Below, one piece after another: positions 55,255 to 61,719 of a DNA stretch of 64,000 bases. The notes under the pieces were generated by a model. It was given only the letters and a program-made list of their open reading frames with translations. It ran no database searches and had not been told where the DNA came from. Source of the DNA: Pseudomonadales bacterium (GTDB taxonomy: Bacteria > Pseudomonadota > Gammaproteobacteria > Pseudomonadales > Azotimanducaceae). The number at the start of each line of letters is the position of its first letter. Positions within the stretch are counted from its first letter, which is position 1. The stretch covers positions 931,345-995,344 of the forward strand of contig JAEPOO010000002.1 in the NCBI GenBank assembly GCA_017642855.1, read 5' to 3'. The translations under genes and the position numbers were made by a program.

Positions 55255-55319
55255 TTGAGCTCGCAAGGGTTACACGGGAAACTCAGATGGTGGAAGAAGC
55301 GAGCCCGAATGTCTAATCA

Positions 55320-55395
55320 ATCTTAGGGGTCAGGACCAAATGCCAGGTCCAAGGTGATCACAGTCAGTTGCGCAGAGCCTCGACCTGATCCCGAA
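55320..55395 (+). repeat. 76-bp dispersed repeat, copy 2
   Basis: About 92% identical to 49361-49436 over 76 bases and in the same orientation. It begins ATCTTAGGGGTCAGGACC, whose exact reverse complement lies at 56550-56567, so the HNH and methyltransferase genes sit between inverted ends 1248 bp apart. The GGGGTCAGGACC core resembles sequences often seen around REP-associated (IS200-like) transposase genes, by memory. Confidence 0.85.
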
Positions 55396-55539
55396 GATTG
55401 CTGAACAACGTGGGTCGGATGACCAGGTGGGCAGAATCTAGGAAGTCGTGGCATCACGGTAGTATAGGATTCGGTACCGTTGGGCCAAGAAGGAGAAACA
55501 ACGGATGTCGCGAAGCAAAAAACGGACGTAACATCATTG

Positions 55540-55848
55540 ATGCCTAGGAATCGTCACCAGGAAAAACCCGACGGCTGCCAATTCTGCGAGCGGCAGATCG
55601 AGCTGACGTTTCACCATCTGATTCCAAGAAAGGTGCACAGGCGGCCTTTCTTCCGAAAAGGTTTCAGCAAAGCACAACTTCAAGAAGGTGTGTGGCTGTG
55701 TCGCCTGTGTCATAAAGCACTTCACAAACAGTTCGATGAAATGACGCTAGCAAAGCAGCTCAACAATCTTGAAGCGCTCTTATCCAACCCGATATTGATC
55801 AAGCACATTGAGTGGGCGAGTAAACAGCGAGTTGCGGTCAAAGGTTAA
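55540..55848 (+). CDS. Small HNH-endonuclease-like protein
   Basis: 102 residues from the ATG at 55540. It has a zinc CxxC (GCQFCER), HNH core (LTFHHLIPRKVHRR) and second CxxC (LCRLCHKALHKQF), followed by helices (EMTLAKQLNNLEALLSNPILIKHIEWASKQR). This is a common stand-alone HNH family in gammaproteobacteria, of unknown role. The start is uncertain: the best ribosome site (AAGGAG) precedes an ATG at 55505 in another frame that encodes only MSRSKKRT before a stop, which suggests a start rearrangement or frameshift. It ends 2 nt before the convergent methyltransferase gene. Confidence 0.8.
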   Translation: MPRNRHQEKPDGCQFCERQIELTFHHLIPRKVHRRPFFRKGFSKAQLQEGVWLCRLCHKALHKQFDEMTLAKQLNNLEALLSNPILIKHIEWASKQRVAVKG

Positions 55849-55850
55849 GA

Positions 55851-56468
55851 TCAGCTCGGGGTAAAACCTCGAACAATCCAAAGCGGGTCAGCATTCTCTG
55901 GGGAGCGATCCAGTACTTCCAACTTGCCGAGCCCACCCCTTTCCATATAAGTCGCAACAACCTGAACACGTTGGTCCGGCGGTAAAACATGGAACGCGTA
56001 AATTGCCTTGGTCGGGAACAGCCTGTGAGACATGGCGACGATGCATTGACCGCCGGGGGCGAGGCAGCGATTGATCTCTTTCATCACCTCAACTGGTTGA
56101 GTGAGGTACTGAATCGACACCGCAATCATGACGGCATCAAACGAGTTGTCTTCAAATGGTAGTTTAGGGTTGGCGTTGAGGTTCTGGACCACGTGAGCAT
56201 CTAAACGTGGGTTTGCGTTGAGCTCTTCCAGATTCATGCCCTGTGCCGAAACCCGTGCGTATTCTACCTCTTCGGGTAAATGTGAAATCCATGAGGACAT
56301 CAAGTCTAGCACCCGGCTGTTGGGTGCGAGCGCCTGCCGATAGAACTCCGTGAGCCTCAAAATGGTCGCATCGTCTATGTGGGTAACGAATCGGGGCTGA
56401 CGGTAAAAATCCTCGTCTGCGGACTCATCCTGGCGCTGGAAGAATTGTTCTGGGAAGTCTGTATTCAT
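55851..56468 (-). CDS. SAM-dependent methyltransferase (class I)
   Basis: 205 residues from the ATG at 56468; the frame stays open upstream to 56543. SAM-binding Rossmann features: motif I NSRVLDLMSSWISHLP, the acidic end of strand 2 in ARVSAQGMNLEELNANP, and motif IV LPFEDNSFDAVMIAVSIQYL followed by EINRCLAPGGQCIVAMSHRLFPTKAI. Methyltransf_11-like; the acceptor is unknown. It lies convergent with the HNH gene inside the inverted repeats. Confidence 0.85.
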   Translation of the reverse strand: MNTDFPEQFFQRQDESADEDFYRQPRFVTHIDDATILRLTEFYRQALAPNSRVLDLMSSWISHLPEEVEYARVSAQGMNLEELNANPRLDAHVVQNLNANPKLPFEDNSFDAVMIAVSIQYLTQPVEVMKEINRCLAPGGQCIVAMSHRLFPTKAIYAFHVLPPDQRVQVVATYMERGGLGKLEVLDRSPENADPLWIVRGFTPS

Positions 56469-56540
56469 AGGTGGGTTGCCATGATAGAGGCGTGGGTCAT
56501 GTTGTCTTCTACGTGTCAGGACCCGTCCTAGATGGTTCAG

Positions 56541-56568
56541 CATCTTAGAGGTCCTGACCCCTAAGATG
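56541..56568. repeat. 28-bp palindrome overlapping the recQ 3' end
   Basis: CATCTTAG-A-GGTC-CT-GACC-C-CTAAGATG folds into a near-perfect stem with one mismatch. Its right arm is the reverse complement of the start of the repeat at 55320. The last codons and stop of recQ (TAG at 56561-56563) lie inside it, so the repeat was either inserted at or selected for this gene end, and it may act as a transcript stabiliser or terminator. Confidence 0.85.
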
Positions 56569-58360
56569 AGGCACTACTGTAGTTCTCAAGTGTGTCAACA
56601 AACACCTGGCCGTATTTATCGAGCTTCCGTTCTCCTACACCGGGCAGCCGGCTGAATTCTGCAAGGTCAACTGGCATGTGATTCGCCATTGCCTGAAGCG
56701 TTTTGTCATGAAAGATGACATAGGGCGGTACTCCCTGGCTTACTGCCAATTGCCTGCGCACTTCCCGCAACGCTTCCCACAGACCCACATCGATATCATC
56801 AGGCAGAGGTGATTGGTCCAGCTTCTTTGCTGCCTTCCGCTTGACGTCTTTCCTGAGCTCAATGGACTCTTCCCCTCGCAGCAGGTCACGACACTTTTCT
56901 TCAAGAAGGACGGCGCCGTACTGGTCATCACTTCGAAGGTACCCTCGCGCCAGCAATTGCCTGAAAACCGATTTCCACTGGTCAGCGTCAATATCCCTGC
57001 CGATACCGTAGACGCCAAGGTGGTGATGGTCGAATTGAAAGATCTTGTCGGAATCGTACCCCCTTAACACGTCAACGAGGTGATTGACGCCGAATCGTTG
57101 CCCGGTTCGATAGACCGTGCTCAGTGCTTTCTGGGCAGCCTCGGTACCATCCCATGTTTCGACGGGGTAGAGGCAGGTATCACAGTTACCGCAGGCCTCA
57201 CTTGATTGTTCGTCGAAATAACCCAGCAGTGCATGTCGTCTGCAGGTGGTAATCTCGCAAAGCCCGAGCAGCGCATTCAATTTGATCTGCTCGATCCGCT
57301 TGAACTCCTCGCTGCCATTTGATGATTGTTGCAACTGCCGCAGCTTGGCGACGTCCTGCAGCCCATAGATCAGCCAGGCATCGGCTGGTTCGCCGTCCCG
57401 TCCGGCACGGCCCGTCTCCTGGTAGTAGGCTTCAACTGTTTTGGGCAGGTCCAGGTGTGCAACAAACCGGACATCGGGTTTATCAATGCCCATGCCGAAG
57501 GCAATGGTTGCGACGATGATCGTATTCTCTTCGGTCAGGAATCGGCGCTGATGGTCCTCCCGGACAGCGGGGCTGAGGCCCGCGTGGTAGGGCAGTGCTT
57601 TAAAGCCCTCTTTTTGCAGCCATTCTGCGGTCTGTTCGGTTTTCTTCCTGGACAGGCAGTACACAATCCCGGAATCATTCGGGTGCTCATTCTTAAGAAA
57701 CCTTAACAATTGGTTTCTTCCGTTCTGTTTCAATGCGATCTGGTACCTGATGTTTGGCCGATCGAAGCTGGCAACAAACTGTTTTGCCTGTCCGAGGTGT
57801 AGCCTTGAAATAATCTCTTTGCGGGTACGTGCGTCTGCGGTTGCCGTCAGTGCAATACGGGGAACACCGGGAAACCTGGCCTGCAAAATGTCGAGACCAA
57901 TATAGTCTGGCCTGAAATCGTGCCCCCACTGTGAGACGCAGTGGGCCTCATCAATAGCAAAGAGGGAAAGTGACGACCGCTCCAGTAAATCGAGAGTTGC
58001 CGGTTGCAGCAGTCGTTCAGGTGCAATGTAGAGCAGGTCAAGGTCACCGGAAGTCAGCGCCTGTTCTACCGCTGCGGCTTCCCAGCGCTCAAGTGTGGAA
58101 TTGAGGAAAGCTGCCTTAACGCCATTTTCCTGCATGGCTTCGACCTGGTTCTGCATCAGCGCAATAAGCGGCGACACCACAATCCCGCAACCTTCTCGCA
58201 ACAGGGCAGGCAACTGGTAACACATCGATTTCCCGCCACCGGTCGGCATCAGCACAAGTGCGTCACCACCTTCGACAACTGTCTGGATAACTTCAGCCTG
58301 ATCACCGCGAAAGGTGTCGTAACCAAAAACGTCTTTTAGTGTCTGTTGAGCCTGATCCAT
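56561..58360 (-). CDS. recQ: ATP-dependent DNA helicase RecQ
   Basis: 599 residues, usual length. Helicase motifs: I ([12 protein letters not shown], ~38-49), II ([13 protein letters not shown]), III (ALTATA), VI ([12 protein letters not shown]). Then the zinc-binding RecQ-C region ([24 protein letters not shown]), winged helix, and C-terminal HRDC domain ([24 protein letters not shown]). It acts in recombination and fork repair as a 3'-5' helicase. It stands alone; its 3' end overlaps the palindromic repeat. Confidence 0.97.
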   Translation of the reverse strand: MDQAQQTLKDVFGYDTFRGDQAEVIQTVVEGGDALVLMPTGGGKSMCYQLPALLREGCGIVVSPLIALMQNQVEAMQENGVKAAFLNSTLERWEAAAVEQALTSGDLDLLYIAPERLLQPATLDLLERSSLSLFAIDEAHCVSQWGHDFRPDYIGLDILQARFPGVPRIALTATADARTRKEIISRLHLGQAKQFVASFDRPNIRYQIALKQNGRNQLLRFLKNEHPNDSGIVYCLSRKKTEQTAEWLQKEGFKALPYHAGLSPAVREDHQRRFLTEENTIIVATIAFGMGIDKPDVRFVAHLDLPKTVEAYYQETGRAGRDGEPADAWLIYGLQDVAKLRQLQQSSNGSEEFKRIEQIKLNALLGLCEITTCRRHALLGYFDEQSSEACGNCDTCLYPVETWDGTEAAQKALSTVYRTGQRFGVNHLVDVLRGYDSDKIFQFDHHHLGVYGIGRDIDADQWKSVFRQLLARGYLRSDDQYGAVLLEEKCRDLLRGEESIELRKDVKRKAAKKLDQSPLPDDIDVGLWEALREVRRQLAVSQGVPPYVIFHDKTLQAMANHMPVDLAEFSRLPGVGERKLDKYGQVFVDTLENYSSASS

Positions 58361-58441
58361 GAGCCAATTATACGACCTGGGTGATCCGATTTGGCTCTAT
58401 CCCCTCTAAGCCGTCATCGACAATTTGATGAAATACATCGG

Positions 58442-59722
58442 TCAGGCAGTCGACACCAGCAGGCTTTCCCTGCCACGGTTAATCGGCACCGGCACATAGG
58501 AAATCTCCTGTGCAACGAGGCCGAGGTTCGGGTACCTGGCAAGTATCTTCTCAAACGCCACTTTAGCTTCGAGCCTTGCCAAAGTCATTCCGAGACAAAG
58601 ATGTATGCCGTAGCCAAAAGCCATGTGCCCCGGTTCCTCCCGGGTGACATCAAACTTGTCCGGGTCGGGGAACCTGTCAGGGTCCCGGTTGGCGCTCGCA
58701 AAGACAGCCATAACGATCTGGTTCTCCTGTACCTGTTCTCCGAACAGTTCAAAGTTTTCGAGTGCGGTTCTTGCGGTGAAGTTAACGGGTGGTTCCATGC
58801 GAAGCATCTCTTCCACGGCGTTGGGGATCAGCGCCGGGTTCTGCCTCAGTTTCTGCATCTCCGCAGGATGTTGAAGCAGCAGGTGCATGCCGTTTCCGAT
58901 CAGGTGTGTTGTGGTTTCATGACCGGCGACAAGCAGAACGATGCAGGTTGAGATCAGCTCTTCATTTGAAAGGCGATCGCCTTCCTCCTCTACCTCAATC
59001 AGTTTTGATATCAGGTCATCCCCGGGTGACTGTCGTTTGCCTTCAATCTGCCGGGCGAAATACTCACTCAATTCTTCCGATGCACATGCGCCTGCATCCA
59101 TCAGTTCGGTGTTGCCGAGCGCCAGGATACCCACCAGTTGTCGAGACAGTTCCAGGAACCGTGGCTGGTCTTCTTCGGGTAATCCGAGGAGTTCCGCAAT
59201 CACGCTGACAGGGAGAGGTTCTGCTATTACTTTGACGACATCAAAGCTGTCGCTGCCTGGGTCGATCGCATCCAGCAGGTTATCAACGAGCTCCGCGATT
59301 CTTGGCTCCAGGGCCAGTATCTGCTTGTTGATGAAACCATGATTGGCCAGTTTGCGGAGTCGCGTGTGATCCGGTGGATCCAGGTTGAGCATCGTGGGGT
59401 CATCCAGGAAGGTGACTTTCCGTCCTTCTGCTGCCAAGCGAATCATCTTTGAGACGAACTCGTTCTTGCGCATGTCAGCACCGAGGCGGTTTTCTCGCAA
59501 CACTGCCTGGACTTCATCGTAGCCAAGTGCCATCCAGCCCCTGTTGCGTTGGCTTCTCAGGAATTTCCCGTGGCTTCGAATCTCGTTGTAATGGGTGTAG
59601 GGGTTGGCGATCACCTCGTCGTCAGTCATGGCTGTTGAGCTGTGATAGAAGCGGTAATCAATCCACCTGAGAATACTAGTAACCAGGCTACCTACAGTCT
59701 GCATCAATATTTTCTTCATCAT
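58442..59722 (-). CDS. Cytochrome P450
   Basis: 426 residues, bacterial soluble class. I-helix oxygen-binding AGHETT (266-271), ExxR pair Glu305/Arg308 (EEMLR) and haem ligand Cys376 in FGYGIHLCLGM. The LNLDPPDHTRLRKLANHGF stretch is typical of the CYP107-like group. The N-terminus has a short hydrophobic segment (about residues 5-20) that is not a convincing anchor. No ferredoxin or reductase gene is adjacent, so it must borrow electrons from partners elsewhere. Substrate unknown. Confidence 0.94.
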   Translation of the reverse strand: MMKKILMQTVGSLVTSILRWIDYRFYHSSTAMTDDEVIANPYTHYNEIRSHGKFLRSQRNRGWMALGYDEVQAVLRENRLGADMRKNEFVSKMIRLAAEGRKVTFLDDPTMLNLDPPDHTRLRKLANHGFINKQILALEPRIAELVDNLLDAIDPGSDSFDVVKVIAEPLPVSVIAELLGLPEEDQPRFLELSRQLVGILALGNTELMDAGACASEELSEYFARQIEGKRQSPGDDLISKLIEVEEEGDRLSNEELISTCIVLLVAGHETTTHLIGNGMHLLLQHPAEMQKLRQNPALIPNAVEEMLRMEPPVNFTARTALENFELFGEQVQENQIVMAVFASANRDPDRFPDPDKFDVTREEPGHMAFGYGIHLCLGMTLARLEAKVAFEKILARYPNLGLVAQEISYVPVPINRGRESLLVSTA

Positions 59723-59964
59723 CGGTGCTCCAATCCTATTGAGGATCTACCCAAGGCCGCGAAGTAGTATACTAAGCGATAGTCGCGAAGTTACGCGCCT
59801 TAAACGACGTGCTTAGAGAAGGCGGGAGCAGGTATGGGACCGCACATTGTAGCTTGCCATCTAAGACGAACGATGTCGGGAGCCTATAGATTCTTCGCTG
59901 TTATGTAAGACTTTGCCCCCGGCTTCGATGCAATCAGAACATTTATCCAGCCTAGGGGGTCTAT

Positions 59965-60234
59965 GTGGGTCGCTACCAGTTGACGCCTCAGTCGACGTTT
60001 AGCTTAGAACACCGCGATGATCAGGCTTATGTGCAGTTAGCTGGGCAGACGGCGTATCCAGTTTTTCTCTATGAGACAGACAAGTTCTTCTGCTGTGTTT
60101 TAGACGCGCATTTACATTTTGTTGAAAGAACCGATGATGGGCAGATAGATGCCTTGGTTCGACACCAAGGCGGTGTCCAAAGGGCGCCAAAATTGAGTAA
60201 AGGCAACATGACCCCTGAGTTTTTTGATTCATGA
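59965..60234 (+). CDS. DUF3471-like domain, stand-alone or gene remnant
   Basis: 89 residues from a GTG at 59965. GRYQLTPQSTFSLEHRDDQAYVQLAGQTAYPVFL plus FCCVLDAHLHFVERTDDGQIDALVRHQGG matches the small beta domain (DUF3471-like) that normally follows a serine beta-lactamase-type hydrolase. No hydrolase precedes it: a stop lies four codons upstream in the same frame. The stop overlaps the next gene's ATG, so it may have been kept as the first gene of a small operon. Confidence 0.6.
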   Translation: MGRYQLTPQSTFSLEHRDDQAYVQLAGQTAYPVFLYETDKFFCCVLDAHLHFVERTDDGQIDALVRHQGGVQRAPKLSKGNMTPEFFDS

Positions 60235-60857
60235 TCCGATTCTACGCACGCGGTTACGTCCTAGGTTTGTTGATCGTTGCCATTCTATTGATTGCAACGC
60301 ACTTATGTTTGTACGCCTGGCATTACGCCGAGGACGAAGTGCCTTGGTTGATTCTTCAGTTATTCGACCTGGATGAAGAAAACAATCTGCCGAGTTGGTT
60401 CAGCAGTTTTTTGCTGCTGAACAATGCGGCGGTGGTGTACCTCCTTCAGCAACACAAAGATCAATACCTGGTTCAATGGAAACTGATTGCCATTGGCTTT
60501 CTTATCTTATCGATAGATGAGGTGGCAGGACTCCATGAATCTTTTCATACGGCGATCAATTTTCATTGGGTCATCGCGGCAGCAGCCCTCATTGGTATTG
60601 TGTTTGCGTTGTTTGTTCCGTTTATGTATTCAATGGAGAGAAGACTGTTGGTGCTCTATGTGGTTTCGGCAGCTCTGTTCCTTGGAGGTGCGTTAGGTGT
60701 GGAGTATCTGGCGCGTGATATGGAAGAAGAGATGTTCGACTACGCGTTAGCAACCTCGATAGAAGAAGGCATGGAAATGCTCGGTGCGCTGTTGTTTCTT
60801 AACACAAACTTGCGGGAACTTAGACAACTACCCGAGACCAGCCTTGTGATCGCCTAA
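60231..60857 (+). CDS. Polytopic membrane protein of unknown function
   Basis: 208 residues with about six membrane helices. Acidic and histidine residues sit within or beside helices (FDLDEENNLPSWFSSFLLLNNAAVVYLL, IDEVAGLHESFHTAINFHW, TSIEEGMEMLGALLFL), a pattern that suggests ion or metal coordination. I recognise the look of an uncharacterised conserved family but cannot name it. The ATG overlaps the previous stop (ATGA). Confidence 0.75.
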   Translation: MIRFYARGYVLGLLIVAILLIATHLCLYAWHYAEDEVPWLILQLFDLDEENNLPSWFSSFLLLNNAAVVYLLQQHKDQYLVQWKLIAIGFLILSIDEVAGLHESFHTAINFHWVIAAAALIGIVFALFVPFMYSMERRLLVLYVVSAALFLGGALGVEYLARDMEEEMFDYALATSIEEGMEMLGALLFLNTNLRELRQLPETSLVIA

Positions 60858-60906
60858 ATCACCGCTGTAATATGGCTGGCCGGTTCGATTTTCTGGGAGT
60901 GCATGA

Positions 60907-61704
60907 GTGAACCATTCAACATCAAATGTAGACCTTGCGATTTCGGTTTGTCGTCAACATGAATCTGTGATGCAGCGATTTGCGTCAACTGATGACAGAT
61001 CCGCAGAGGCCTTGCTGTCTTTGTTTTCTGATATGAATCTGTCAGCTAGTAGAGATCTGGCTACTTACACGGGTTACTACGAAATCAAGGGAACGAATGG
61101 TGGTTTTCTGACCCTGGATACCACCGATACGCGCTTGATCAGTGATGACCATCAAGTGATTTACCTAAGAAGGATCGTTGTCGCTTATTCGGCTGATGGA
61201 AAGAAAGTGCAATGTCATTCCATTAAGGAGGGCGACAGTTTTGATGGTGGGTTGCTAGTCGTCCCTGATATGAACCTCAGTATTCAGTTTGTGCGATCGT
61301 ACATCGAGGGCACCATCGTCCAAATCTTCGGAAAGGTCGGTGATACTGAACTCGTTGGATCTACGCGGTTCAACCCGGTACCTTTGTCCACCTTTGTAGG
61401 TCGGTACAAATTTCGTAGCGGGAAGCCCAAGGAGTGGAAAGATAAAGAAGTCCTGACGATTCTTCCCAAAGATGATCTCAGTTTGGCGGTTAAGTTTGAA
61501 GACAAGGGGGCGTTGAGCGCCGTCGACAGCTTTACCTACAATCCAGCGATGTATGTCATGACCTTCAGGCAAAATGAGTCCAGTGAATGCATTCTGATGC
61601 TGGGCACTGCGGGTGCCAATGGCCTTGCTTGCAGCATCACGGTTAAGAATCTGGATACGGATGAGCTGACAAAGGCAGGTCTTGCTGAAACGCTTCCAAC
61701 CTGA
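60907..61704 (+). CDS. Soluble protein of unknown function
   Basis: 265 residues from a GTG at 60907. No signal peptide, and mostly predicted beta structure in two similar halves (TGYYEIKGTNGGFLTLDTTDTRL and VGRYKFRSGKPKEWKDKEVLTILPKDD). The GxYxx repeats recall small calycin-like or DUF3471-like beta domains, but the match is weak. It lies 15 nt before the hybrid kinase gene, which suggests the same operon. Confidence 0.65.
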   Translation: MNHSTSNVDLAISVCRQHESVMQRFASTDDRSAEALLSLFSDMNLSASRDLATYTGYYEIKGTNGGFLTLDTTDTRLISDDHQVIYLRRIVVAYSADGKKVQCHSIKEGDSFDGGLLVVPDMNLSIQFVRSYIEGTIVQIFGKVGDTELVGSTRFNPVPLSTFVGRYKFRSGKPKEWKDKEVLTILPKDDLSLAVKFEDKGALSAVDSFTYNPAMYVMTFRQNESSECILMLGTAGANGLACSITVKNLDTDELTKAGLAETLPT

Positions 61705-61719
61705 TTGCAAGCGACACTG

